The notes below the pieces were generated by a model, which worked only from the letters and a program-made list of their open reading frames with translations, did not search any database and was not told where the DNA came from. A DNA stretch of 64,000 bases from Bradyrhizobium septentrionale (GTDB taxonomy: Bacteria > Pseudomonadota > Alphaproteobacteria > Rhizobiales > Xanthobacteraceae): positions 3,614,501 through 3,678,500 of the forward strand of contig NZ_CP088285.1 of the NCBI RefSeq assembly GCF_011516645.4, in the 5' to 3' direction. This document shows, in pieces, positions 51,659 through 60,098 of this stretch (positions within the stretch are counted from its first letter, which is position 1; each line of letters starts with the position of its first letter). A program made the translations under genes and the position numbers.

Positions 51659-52177
51659 ATGACTGTTTCCAAGACCGCCGCCGATGCCGTCCGATCACCG
51701 CGTGCCCTGCGCAGGGAACCGGTCGATCCTGCCGGGGACGACAGCATGCTGCAACTGGGCGAACTGTCCGGACTGCTCGGCTATTCGCTGAAGCGTGCGC
51801 AGCTCAAGGTGTTCGAGGACTTCCTGCGCTGCGTCGCGCCGCTGCAGCTGACGCCGGCGCAGTTCTCGGTGCTGCTGCTGCTCGACAAGAATCCGGGCCG
51901 CAACCAGACCGAGATCGCCAACACGCTCGGCATCCTCAGGCCGAATTTCGTCGCCATGCTCGATGCGCTGGAGAGCCGCGACCTTTGCGCGCGGATGCGC
52001 TCCACCAACGACCGCCGCTCCCACATCCTGGTCCTGACCGACAGGGGCCGCGCCGTGTTGGCGCGCGCCAAGAAGCTGGTCGCCAACAAGCACGAGGCGC
52101 GGCTGATCGAGGTGCTCGGCCCCGCCAACCACGCCGCGCTGCTGGAGATGCTGGCGAAGCTCGCGCAGGAGTTTTGA
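51659..52177 (+). CDS. MarR family transcriptional regulator
   Basis: 172 residues from ATG 51659 (CTGGAG 5-10 nt upstream; a TTG at 51632 is rejected). Winged helix: LTPAQFSVLLLLDKNPGRNQ, TEIANTLGILRPNFVAMLDALE (recognition helix), RMRSTNDRRSHILVLTDRGRA (wing with conserved Asp-Arg-Arg). Diverges from the ABC transporter genes. MarR repressors that sense hydroxycinnamoyl-CoA (CouR, FerC types) control clusters of this composition, so it may do the same here; inference. Confidence 0.9.
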   Translation: MTVSKTAADAVRSPRALRREPVDPAGDDSMLQLGELSGLLGYSLKRAQLKVFEDFLRCVAPLQLTPAQFSVLLLLDKNPGRNQTEIANTLGILRPNFVAMLDALESRDLCARMRSTNDRRSHILVLTDRGRAVLARAKKLVANKHEARLIEVLGPANHAALLEMLAKLAQEF

Positions 52178-52267
52178 GGGGCGTGACGGCCCATCCGCTC
52201 GCGATGACGCGCTGGGTTGATACATGTCCGGCATGCGGGCGTCGCCAAGCGACGAACCCATCGCGGT

Positions 52268-52753
52268 CTAAAGCTTGTAGCCGATGTTTCGCAGCAGATC
52301 CTTCCGCCACGCGATGTCGGCGTCGGTTTCGACGCCGAGCGGCGAGGCGCCATCCACCACACCGAGCACGCCGCGCCCGAGCTCCGTCTGCGCGACGATC
52401 ACCTGTGTGGGATTGGCCGTCGCGCAATAGATGCGGCAGACCTCCGGCACCGCGCGCACCGCCGCCAGCACGTTGACGGGAAAGAACCCGTCGCCGAGGA
52501 AAATCAGGAAGGTGTGACCGGCGCCGATCGCCAATGCGTTGTCGCGTGCCAGGGCGAGCGAGGCGTCGTCGTTACCGGAGCAGCGCACCAACCGCTTGCC
52601 GGAGGCCTCGCAGAAAGCCAACCCGAAGCGGATGCGCGGAACCGCGCCCACCAGCGCTTCGTGAAGGTCTTCCACGGTCTTGATGAAATGCGACTGGCCG
52701 AAGATGAAGTTGGTCTCATCCGGCTTGACGATGGGCACCACGGTGAGGTCCAT
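52268..52753 (-). CDS. Adenosine-specific kinase family protein
   Basis: 161 residues from ATG 52753. VVPIVKPDETNFIFGQSHFI, KTVEDLHEALVGAVPRIRFG, LAFCEASGKRLVRCSGND and RIYCATANPTQVIVAQTELG are characteristic of the small family annotated as adenosine-specific kinase (PF04008), mainly known from archaeal structures. Enzymatic role in bacteria is poorly established. No operon partner; convergent with marR. Confidence 0.82.
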   Translation of the reverse strand: MDLTVVPIVKPDETNFIFGQSHFIKTVEDLHEALVGAVPRIRFGLAFCEASGKRLVRCSGNDDASLALARDNALAIGAGHTFLIFLGDGFFPVNVLAAVRAVPEVCRIYCATANPTQVIVAQTELGRGVLGVVDGASPLGVETDADIAWRKDLLRNIGYKL

Positions 52754-53085
52754 GGCTTCGCTCCTGCACGGTGAGCTCCCCAATCCATGGTAGGCCGTCG
52801 GAGGGCGTTTGCAAGCGGCCACAGGCGCTCAAATGTGCCGGCTGTCTGCTTCCGGCTCACGCCGACCAGACCCAGCATCCGTACTCACGACGGCTCTCAA
52901 GGGAAGACCGGAAATCGCCGGGAGGTTGCGCGCCCAAGGGCGGGAACTGTGGTATCTTCCGTCAAGCGCGACGGGGTGCGGCCGAATGTTGCACGGCCCC
53001 TCGCCAAAGTGGCCGCGAAGCGCACCGAGCGTTTGCTAACGGATCTGAAGGGAGCGCTACCGGGGGCTCGAGGAGGATCAGCGCC
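52754..53085. other. Intergenic stretch, 332 bp
   Basis: Upstream of the saccharopine-dehydrogenase-like gene. Open frames cross it but none has family resemblance. No repeat or hairpin stands out. Confidence 0.4.
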
Positions 53086-54255
53086 GTGAAGCGGGACTTC
53101 GACCTCATCGTCTATGGCGCGACGGGTTACACCGGCCGTCTCATCGCCGAATATCTGGCGACATCCTATCGCGGCGACGATGCTCCGTGCTGGGCAATTG
53201 CGGGACGTTCGACCGACAAACTCCAGAAGATCCGTGCCGACATCGGCGCACCGGACGATTTGCCGTTGGTGAAGGCGGATGCCGCCGAGCCGGCCAGCCT
53301 GCGTTCGATGTGCGAGCGCGCGGCCGTGGTCGTCACCACGGTCGGGCCCTATCAGCTTCACGGTCCCGAGCTAGTGGCGGCCTGCGTGGCCACCGGCACG
53401 GCCTATGTTGATCTTTGCGGCGAACCGGGCTGGATGCGGCGCATGATCGACGTCCATCACGAAGAGGCGAAACGGACCGGCGCGCGCATCGTCTTCTCCT
53501 GTGGCTTCGATTCCATCCCGTTCGACCTCGGTGTGCTCACGTTGCAGGAGAAAGCGCGCGAGAAATTCGGACGCCCGGCGCGGCGGGTCAAGGCTCGTCT
53601 GCGCAAGGTGAAGGGCGGCATGTCCGGTGGGACCGCGGCGAGCGCTCAGGCGACGCTGGCCGCCGCGGCGCGCGACCCGGCCCTGATCCGGCTGCTGACC
53701 GATCCGTTCGCGTTGACGCCGGGCTTCACCGGGCCGTCTCAGCCGTCGGGCCTCGTCCCCGAATATGACACGAGCTTGCACGCGTGGCTCGTGCCGTTCC
53801 CGATGGCGCCGATCAACACCAAGAACGTGCACCGCACGAACTTCCTGTTGGGCCATCCCTACGGCAGGGACTTCGTTTATGACGAGATGATGGTGGCGCC
53901 GGGACTTGGGGACATCGCGAGCGTGACGACGGAGGCGTTCGCCACGGTGGTGTCCTTGTTCGGGACCGGCGGTCTCAAAAGTGGAGCAGGCCCGACCCGG
54001 GAAGCGCGCGAGAGGGGCTTCTACGACATCTTCTTTCTGGGCGAGGTGCCGGATGGCGGGCGGGTCGAGGCCGTCGTCACCGGCGACCGCGATCCGGGCT
54101 ACGGCTCGACCAGCAAGATGATCGCCGAGAGCGCACTCTGCCTCGTGCGCGACGTGCAGGGCGAGGGCGGCATCTGGACGCCAGGCGCGCTGATGGGGCC
54201 GGCCTTGCGCGAGCGTCTGAAGGCGCGTGCCGGCCTCACCTTCAGCGCGCGTTGA
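53086..54255 (+). CDS. Saccharopine dehydrogenase-like (trans-acting enoyl reductase family) oxidoreductase
   Basis: 389 residues from GTG 53086 with AGGAGG 9-15 nt upstream. Rossmann motif YGATGYTGRLIAEYL, then WAIAGRSTDKLQ, VVTTVGPYQLHGPELVAACVATGTAYVDLCGEPGW split over two strands, and FSCGFDSIPFDLGVL. The family includes SCCPDH and the mycobacterial trans-acting enoyl reductase; NAD(P)-dependent reduction of a lipid or polyketide is possible but nothing nearby points to one. Confidence 0.85.
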   Translation: MKRDFDLIVYGATGYTGRLIAEYLATSYRGDDAPCWAIAGRSTDKLQKIRADIGAPDDLPLVKADAAEPASLRSMCERAAVVVTTVGPYQLHGPELVAACVATGTAYVDLCGEPGWMRRMIDVHHEEAKRTGARIVFSCGFDSIPFDLGVLTLQEKAREKFGRPARRVKARLRKVKGGMSGGTAASAQATLAAAARDPALIRLLTDPFALTPGFTGPSQPSGLVPEYDTSLHAWLVPFPMAPINTKNVHRTNFLLGHPYGRDFVYDEMMVAPGLGDIASVTTEAFATVVSLFGTGGLKSGAGPTREARERGFYDIFFLGEVPDGGRVEAVVTGDRDPGYGSTSKMIAESALCLVRDVQGEGGIWTPGALMGPALRERLKARAGLTFSAR

Positions 54256-54320
54256 GGTCGCGCGCAGGATTGGGGCGGCGCGCTGGATTGCTTCCGCCAT
54301 CGCCCCGGAATGACGGTAAC

Positions 54321-55604
54321 TCAATCCACCAAGATGACCCTGACATCGTTGACATTGGTCAGCGTCGGCCCGGTCAGCAGCAAGTCCCCGGTCTGCGCGA
54401 AGAAGCCCGTGGCGTCATTGTTCGCGAGATAGGCCCTCGGATCGAGGCCGATCGATTTCATCTTCGCGAATGTCGCCTGATCGATCACGGCCCCGGCGGG
54501 GTCGGTGGCGCTGCCGGCACCGCCATCAGCGCCGTCGGTGTCGGCGGCGAGCGCCGAGATGTCGGGCACATCCTTGAGCAGATCGGCCAGCGCCAGCGCG
54601 TATTCCTGGTTCGGCCCGCCGCGGCCATTGCCGCGCACGGTCACCGTGAGCTCGCCGCCGGAGATGATTGCGACCCGCTTGCCTTCGCTGCGCGCCTTGA
54701 GCGCGAGCCGCGCATGCTCGGCCGCGACGTCGCGGGCCTCGCCTTCGAGATCGGCGCCGAGCGCGATGGTCTCATAGCCGGCGTCCTGCGCGACCTTCAC
54801 CGCGGCATCGATCGAGGCCTTCGGCTTCGCCAGCAGCTCGAACGTTGCCCGCGCAAAGGCGGGATCGCCGGGCTTGCAGCTCTCGTTCCTGGGATCGTCA
54901 AGCGCACGGCGGACCGCGTCATCGACCGAGAGATTGTATCTGGCGACCAGCGCGCGGGCATCCGCGAGCGTGGTCGGATCCGGTACCGTCGGTCCCGAGG
55001 CGATCGCGGAGGGATCGTCATGCGGCACGTCTGAGATCGCCAGCGTGACGATCTCGGCGGCGTGCTGGCCGGCGCGCGCCAGCCGTCCGCCCTTGATCCG
55101 CGACAGATGCTTGCGGACGATGTTCATCTCGCCGATCGGCGCGCCGGAGCGCAGCAGCGCGCGGTTGACCTGCTGCTTCTGGGCGAAGCTCACGCCCTCG
55201 ACGGGCGCGATCCAGTTCGCCGAACCGCCGCCGGTCAGCAGCACCAGCAGCAGATCGTCCGCCGTCGCCTCGGCGGCGAGCCGCAGCGTATCGTCGGCCG
55301 CCCGCAGGCCGGCCTCATCCGGCACCGGGTGGCCGGCCTCGACCACCTTGATCCGGCGGGTCGGCACACCATGGCCATGGCGGGTGGTGGCGATGCCGAC
55401 CAGCCGGGTCGGCGCAAGGCCGAGCGTGTCGAGATAGTGCCGTTCCGCCGCCGCGGCCATGGCGCCGGCGCCCTTGCCGGCGGCGAGGCAGATCACGCGT
55501 CCCTTCGGCGCCGGCCGCAGCCGCGATGCCAGCACGACATCGGGATGCGCAGCCGCCACCGCGGCATCAAAGATCGAACGCAGGAACAGACGACGGTCGG
55601 TCAT
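54321..55604 (-). CDS. Glycerate 2-kinase / MOFRL family protein
   Basis: 427 residues: DUF4147 N-terminal domain (ICLAAGKGAGAMAAAAERHYL, EAGHPVPDEAGLRAADDTLR, LLVLLTGGGSANW) and C-terminal MOFRL domain (VAIISGGELTVTVRGNGRGGPNQEYAL split at the glycines, DGADGGAGSATDPAGAVID). The family phosphorylates glycerate to 2-phosphoglycerate; older annotations call it hydroxypyruvate reductase (TtuD). Start ATG 55604. Stands alone beside the SBP array. Confidence 0.92.
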   Translation of the reverse strand: MTDRRLFLRSIFDAAVAAAHPDVVLASRLRPAPKGRVICLAAGKGAGAMAAAAERHYLDTLGLAPTRLVGIATTRHGHGVPTRRIKVVEAGHPVPDEAGLRAADDTLRLAAEATADDLLLVLLTGGGSANWIAPVEGVSFAQKQQVNRALLRSGAPIGEMNIVRKHLSRIKGGRLARAGQHAAEIVTLAISDVPHDDPSAIASGPTVPDPTTLADARALVARYNLSVDDAVRRALDDPRNESCKPGDPAFARATFELLAKPKASIDAAVKVAQDAGYETIALGADLEGEARDVAAEHARLALKARSEGKRVAIISGGELTVTVRGNGRGGPNQEYALALADLLKDVPDISALAADTDGADGGAGSATDPAGAVIDQATFAKMKSIGLDPRAYLANNDATGFFAQTGDLLLTGPTLTNVNDVRVILVD

Positions 55605-55658
55605 GGCTATACCTTCGCGAGAGCCGGGACGTGGGTAGATTGGGCCGCATTACACGCT

Positions 55659-55790
55659 GTGTTCCCTCTCCCGCTTGCGGGGGAGGGTTAGGGTGGGGGT
55701 GCTGCCACGAGTCGTATTGCGGAGAAAGCCCCCACCCGGATCGCATCTTTGATGCGATCCGACCTCCCCCGCAAGCGGGAGAGGTAAGGG
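55659..55790. repeat. Family F repeat
   Basis: CCCTCTCCCGCTTGCGGGGG-AGGG, CGGATCGCATCTTTGATGCG-ATCCG and CCTCCCCCGCAAGCGGGAG hairpins, between the glycerate kinase and the first SBP gene. Confidence 0.75.
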
Positions 55791-55832
55791 AAGATCGCGA
55801 CCGCCTCGATCGAGGCAATATCCATCCGGGCT

Positions 55833-57065
55833 TTAGTTTCCGGCGACTTCGCCGCTGATGACGTCGCCGAACAATTGCCAGCGCTCGCCCTTGAACTGCA
55901 TCAGCTGCAGTTGCTCGATCGGCTGGAAGTCGTCGGGACTTGTACTCAGCGTGACGCCGGGCAACAGGCCGCCCTGCGCAAACTGCTTCAGGCTTGCGGC
56001 CTGCTTCATCACATTGGCGCGGGTGAGGTCGTCGCCGCAGCGGCGCAGCACCTCGACCATGGTGGTTGCCATGTTGTAGCCGGTCATCGCCGAGGCATCG
56101 ACGCGGTTGGTGTCGGGCATGTATTTGGCGAGCAGATCGTCGAACGCCTTCATGCCGGCGTCGTCCTTCCACTGCGGATCGCTGGCGTCCTTGGCGTAGG
56201 CCGCCGAGATTACGCCCTGCGCGTTGTCGAGCCCGGCCGGACGCATCACCGTCGCGGTGGAGGCCGAGACGTTAGACACGATCGTGACCGGCTTCCAGTT
56301 CATCTCGCCGAGCTTCTTGATCGCCTGGGCACCGAATTTCGGCGTGGTGAAGAAGATGATGACATCGGGGTTGGAGGATTTCAGCCGCACCACATGGGAA
56401 TCGATGGTCGGTTCGGCGACCTCGTAGCTCTCCTTGGCGGCGATCCGCGCGGGATCGCTGGCGAAGCCGTCCTCCAGGCCCTTGAGGTAGTCCTTGCCCA
56501 TGTCGTCGTTCTGGTAGAGCACCGCGACCTTGGCGGCCGGCTTCTCCTTGAGCAGATATTTCGCGTAGATCCGCGACTCGCTCTGGTAGCTGGGTAGCCA
56601 GCCCATGGTCCAGGGGAAGCTCTTCGGGTCGTTCCACTTGGTGGCGCCGGTGGCGACGAACAGCTGCGGCACTTTCTTGGCGTTGAGATACTTCTGGATC
56701 GCGGTGTTGGAGGCGGTGCCGAGCGTGCCGAACAGGAACAGCACCTCGTCGCTCTCGACCAGCTTGCGGGCCTGCTCCACGGCCTTCGGTGGCGAATAGG
56801 CGTCGTCATAGGAAACGAAGTTGATCTTGCGCCCGTTGATGCCGCCGTCGTCGTTGACCTTCTTGAACACGGCGGCCATCGCCTTGCCGACCACGCCATA
56901 GGCCGACGCCGGGCCGCTATAGGGCACGATGTTGCCGATCTTGATCTCGGTATCGCTCGCACCGGTGTCGTATTTCTTCTGCGCCCATGCGGCATTGCCG
57001 GCCGCGGTGGCGACGGCGAGGCCGAGCAGGGCGGTTGCGACACGGTGTCGGATCGGCATCGGCAT
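55833..57065 (-). CDS. Liv-type ABC transporter substrate-binding protein, array copy 1
   Basis: 410 residues with signal peptide ending ...AGNAAWA before QKKYDTG. Mature start KKYDTGASDTEIKIGNIVPY and core GGINGRKINFVSYDDAYSPP, QLFVATGATKWNDPKSFPWT, VAVLYQNDDMGKDYLKGLED are shared by all five array members. Type I periplasmic receptor, usually for branched-chain amino acids or related small acids. Last gene in transcriptional order of the array and the most divergent at its C-terminus. No permease next to it other than the LivHM pair 7 kb upstream. Confidence 0.92.
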   Translation of the reverse strand: MPMPIRHRVATALLGLAVATAAGNAAWAQKKYDTGASDTEIKIGNIVPYSGPASAYGVVGKAMAAVFKKVNDDGGINGRKINFVSYDDAYSPPKAVEQARKLVESDEVLFLFGTLGTASNTAIQKYLNAKKVPQLFVATGATKWNDPKSFPWTMGWLPSYQSESRIYAKYLLKEKPAAKVAVLYQNDDMGKDYLKGLEDGFASDPARIAAKESYEVAEPTIDSHVVRLKSSNPDVIIFFTTPKFGAQAIKKLGEMNWKPVTIVSNVSASTATVMRPAGLDNAQGVISAAYAKDASDPQWKDDAGMKAFDDLLAKYMPDTNRVDASAMTGYNMATTMVEVLRRCGDDLTRANVMKQAASLKQFAQGGLLPGVTLSTSPDDFQPIEQLQLMQFKGERWQLFGDVISGEVAGN

Positions 57066-57191
57066 TTCCCGAAAGCTCCTTGTTGTTGCCGCCGCGCGAG
57101 GGGCGGTTTCTTGCGGGATTTCCTAGCGCATTGCCGGGCAAAGTGTAAGCGGCATCGCCCGGGCCGGTCGGCGGGCGGGTGCCCTGGCCAA

Positions 57192-57224
57192 TGAAAAGCC
57201 CCCTGCGACGGTATCGCAGGGGGC
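57192..57224 (-). terminator. Intrinsic terminator after SBP array copy 2
   Basis: Perfect 11-bp stem GCCCCCTGCGA / TCGCAGGGGGC with 5-nt loop; on the minus strand it is followed by a T4 tract. Confidence 0.88.
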
Positions 57225-57251
57225 CATTCTCAGCCGGCAATTTGCGGGAAA

Positions 57252-58478
57252 TCAGCCGCCGACGTCGGCGCTGATGACGTCACCGAACAGTTCCCATTTC
57301 TCGCCCTTGAACTTCATCAGCTGCAGCTGGCTGATCGGGGCGAAATCATTCGCGGCGGTGTTGATCTTGATGCCGGGCAGCAGCACCTCGGTGCGGAAGT
57401 CCTGCAGGTTCGCCGCCTGCTTCATGATGTTCTCGCGGGTGAGGTTGTCGCCGCACTGCTTGAGCACCTGGACCAGGGTCTGGGCCACGCCGAAGCCGAC
57501 TACGGTGCCGCCGTCGAGCTTGTCGCCCTCGGGGAAGTCCTTGGCCATGAAGGCGTAGAATTCCTTCATGCCGGGATCATTGTCCCACTGCTTGTCGGAG
57601 GCGTCCTTCAGGTAGGCGGCGGAGATGATGTCCTGCGCGTTCTCGAAGCCGGCCGGCTTGATCACGCTGCCGACCGAGGCCGACACGTTGTTGAGGAAGT
57701 GGGTTGGCTTCCAGCCGATCTCGGCAATCTTCTTGATCGCCTGCGCCGCGAATTTCGGCGTCGCGATGTCGATGAAGACGTCGGCGTTGCTGGCCTTCAG
57801 CTTGACGATGTTGCTGTCGATCGTCGGCTGGGAAGTCTCGAAGCTCTCTTCGGCGACGATCATGCTGGCGGCCTTCTGGCCGAGGCCGTCCTTGAGACCC
57901 TTCAGATAGTCCTTGCCGTAATCGTCATTCTGGAACAGCACCGCGATCTTGGCGTTCGGCATGTTCTTCAGAATGTATTTTGCGTAGATCTGGGTCTCGC
58001 TCTGGTAGTTGGGCTGCCAGCCCATGGTCCAGGGAAAGTCCTTCGGATCGTTCCACTTGGTGGCGCCGGTGGCGACGAACAGCTGCGGCACCTTCTTGGA
58101 ATTCATGTACTTCTGGATCGCCGAGTTGGACGGCGTGCCGAGCGAGTTGAAGATCAGCAGTACCTCGTCGCTCTCGACCAGCTTGCGGGCCTGCTCCACG
58201 GCTTTCGGCGGCGAATAGGCGTCGTCGTAGGAGATGAAGTTGATCTTGCGGCCGTTGATGCCGCCGGCGTCGTTGATCTTCTTGAAATAGGCGGCCTCCG
58301 TGCGGCCGATGATGCCGTAGGCGGATGCGGGTCCGCTGTAGGGCATGATGTTGCCGATCTTGATTTCGGTGTCGCTGGCGCCGGTGTCGTATTTCTTCTG
58401 GGCAAGCGCGGCGCTGCCGGACGTGGCGACGAGCGCGAGCGCGGCTCCGAGGACCGCAAGTCTAGTGGTAGCGGACAT
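57252..58478 (-). CDS. Liv-type ABC transporter substrate-binding protein, array copy 2
   Basis: 408 residues. Signal peptide (LAVLGAALALVATSGSAALA) then QKKYDTGASDTEIKIGNIMP. Binding-lobe signatures GGINGRKINFISYDDAYSPP, QLFVATGATKWNDPKDFPWT and IAVLFQNDDYGKDYLKGLKD. Flanked on both sides by intrinsic terminators, so it appears to be an independent transcription unit. Ligand specificity is likely to differ from its neighbours; residues around AYGIIGRTEAAYFKKIND vary most. Confidence 0.93.
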   Translation of the reverse strand: MSATTRLAVLGAALALVATSGSAALAQKKYDTGASDTEIKIGNIMPYSGPASAYGIIGRTEAAYFKKINDAGGINGRKINFISYDDAYSPPKAVEQARKLVESDEVLLIFNSLGTPSNSAIQKYMNSKKVPQLFVATGATKWNDPKDFPWTMGWQPNYQSETQIYAKYILKNMPNAKIAVLFQNDDYGKDYLKGLKDGLGQKAASMIVAEESFETSQPTIDSNIVKLKASNADVFIDIATPKFAAQAIKKIAEIGWKPTHFLNNVSASVGSVIKPAGFENAQDIISAAYLKDASDKQWDNDPGMKEFYAFMAKDFPEGDKLDGGTVVGFGVAQTLVQVLKQCGDNLTRENIMKQAANLQDFRTEVLLPGIKINTAANDFAPISQLQLMKFKGEKWELFGDVISADVGG

Positions 58479-58586
58479 TGATGTCTCTCTCCCTGTTGTC
58501 GTCAGACGGATGTGTCGCGGCCCCCTTGTTTCGAGGGCTCTCTTATTTGGCTGTCGTGATTAGCATTTTAGGCGGTCGGTCTCAAT

Positions 58587-58617
58587 GAAAAGCCCCTGCG
58601 ACAACGCCGCAGGGGCT
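58587..58617 (-). terminator. Intrinsic terminator after SBP array copy 3
   Basis: Perfect 10-bp stem AGCCCCTGCG / CGCAGGGGCT with 7-nt loop, T-rich tail on the minus strand. Confidence 0.85.
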
Positions 58618-58642
58618 CTCGTCTTTAGTCGACAATTTCGGG

Positions 58643-59872
58643 TTAGCCGCCGACGTCACCGCTCAAAATTTCACCAAAGCGCTCCCAGGTTTCGCCCTTG
58701 AACCGCATCAGTTGCAGTTGCGAAAGCGGCGCGAAATCGGTCGCCGAGGTATTGACCTTGACGCCCGGCAACAGGCCGCCGAGCTCGAGGTCGCGGATGC
58801 CGGCGGCCTGCTTCATGACGTTCTCGCGCGTCAGATTGTCGCCGCATGCCCGCAGCACATGCTCGAGGCCCTGTGCGACGGTGTAGGCATACATCACGGA
58901 CGCGTCGGCGCGGTTTGCTTCGGGGTAATACTTATCCAGGAACGCGTTCCAGGCGATCATGCCCTTGTCGGTCTTCCACTGCGGATCGGTCGGATCCTTC
59001 AGATATTGCGACGAGACGATGTCCTGGGCGTTCTCGAAGCCCGCCGGCTTGATCACGCTGCCGATCGACGAGGAGACGTTGTTGAGGAAATGCAGCGGCT
59101 TCCAGCCGAGCTCGTTGTTCTTCTTGATGGCCTGTGCCGCGAATTTCGGCGTCGTGATGTTGAAGAATACGTCGGCGCCGGTGGCCTTGAGTTTGACGAT
59201 GTGGGAATCGATCGTCGGCTCGGTCACCTCGTAGCTGTCCTCGGCGACGATCATTGAGGCGGCCTTGGCGCCGAGCCCGTCCTTGAATCCCTTCAGATAG
59301 TCCTTGCCGTAATCGTCGTTCTGGTAGAGCACCGCGATCCTGGCGTCCGGCTTGTTCTTCAGGATGTACTTCGCATAGATGATGGACTCGCTCTGGTAGT
59401 TGGGCTGCCAGCCCATGGTCCAGGGGAATTCCTTCGGGTCGTTCCACTTGGTGGCCCCGGTGGCGACAAACAGTTGCGGCACCTTCTTCTGGTTCATGTA
59501 TTTCTGGATCGCCGAGTTCGGCGGCGTGCCGAGCGAATTGAAGATGATCAGCACCTCATCGCTCTCGACGAGCTTGCGCGCCTGCTCGACGGTCTTCGGC
59601 GGCGTGTAGGCGTCGTCGTAGCTGATGAAGGTGATCTTGCGGCCGTTGATGCCGCCCTCGGCATTGACCTTGCGGAAATAGGCCTCCTCGGTCTTGCCGA
59701 TCACGCCATAGGCGGAGGCTGCTCCGCTGTAGGGCATGATGTTGCCGATCTTGATCTCGGTGTCGCTGGCGCCGGTGTCGTATTTCTTCTGCGCGACGGC
59801 GGGGCTCGTGGCCGCCGCGAGCAGTGCGAGGGCAGCCGAAAAGGCCCCCAATCGCAAATGGATAGCAGGCAT
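58643..59872 (-). CDS. Liv-type ABC transporter substrate-binding protein, array copy 3
   Basis: 409 residues. Signal peptide (LGAFSAALALLAAATSPAVA) then QKKYDTGASDTEIKIGNIMP. Same core signatures: GGINGRKITFISYDDAYTPP, QLFVATGATKWNDPKEFPWT, IAVLYQNDDYGKDYLKGFKD. Its C-terminal half (DKYYPEANRADASVMYAYTV) is closer to copy 1 than to copy 2. Own terminator downstream. Receptor for an unidentified small molecule imported by a Liv-type transporter. Confidence 0.93.
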   Translation of the reverse strand: MPAIHLRLGAFSAALALLAAATSPAVAQKKYDTGASDTEIKIGNIMPYSGAASAYGVIGKTEEAYFRKVNAEGGINGRKITFISYDDAYTPPKTVEQARKLVESDEVLIIFNSLGTPPNSAIQKYMNQKKVPQLFVATGATKWNDPKEFPWTMGWQPNYQSESIIYAKYILKNKPDARIAVLYQNDDYGKDYLKGFKDGLGAKAASMIVAEDSYEVTEPTIDSHIVKLKATGADVFFNITTPKFAAQAIKKNNELGWKPLHFLNNVSSSIGSVIKPAGFENAQDIVSSQYLKDPTDPQWKTDKGMIAWNAFLDKYYPEANRADASVMYAYTVAQGLEHVLRACGDNLTRENVMKQAAGIRDLELGGLLPGVKVNTSATDFAPLSQLQLMRFKGETWERFGEILSGDVGG

Positions 59873-59975
59873 TTTGATCTCCCTTGGATCACCATGAATG
59901 TGTCACGATTTTTGCAATGGGAGCACTTCGCGGCCCCTCGCGACATTGAATACCTTTCGCCTGGTGCCAGCAACA

Positions 59976-60006
59976 GGAAGCCCCCCGCGGCGGTGTCGCG
60001 GAGGGC
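59976..60006 (-). terminator. Probable terminator after SBP array copy 4
   Basis: Stem GCCCCCCGCG / CGCGGAGGGC with one mismatch; minus-strand tail CTTCCTGTT is only moderately T-rich. Confidence 0.6.
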
Positions 60007-60098
60007 GTCATTTAGTCGAACGCGTTGCGAGGAAAACCTGCGTTGCGGAAGCGCCTCGCGATACACGCGAAACGTTTGCGTTGATGTCGTGCGTCGTC

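Noticed and set aside
52771..53085. N-terminal extension of the saccharopine-dehydrogenase-like protein
   Set aside because: The extra residues have no resemblance to the family, and a GTG with a strong ribosome site gives the exact family start.
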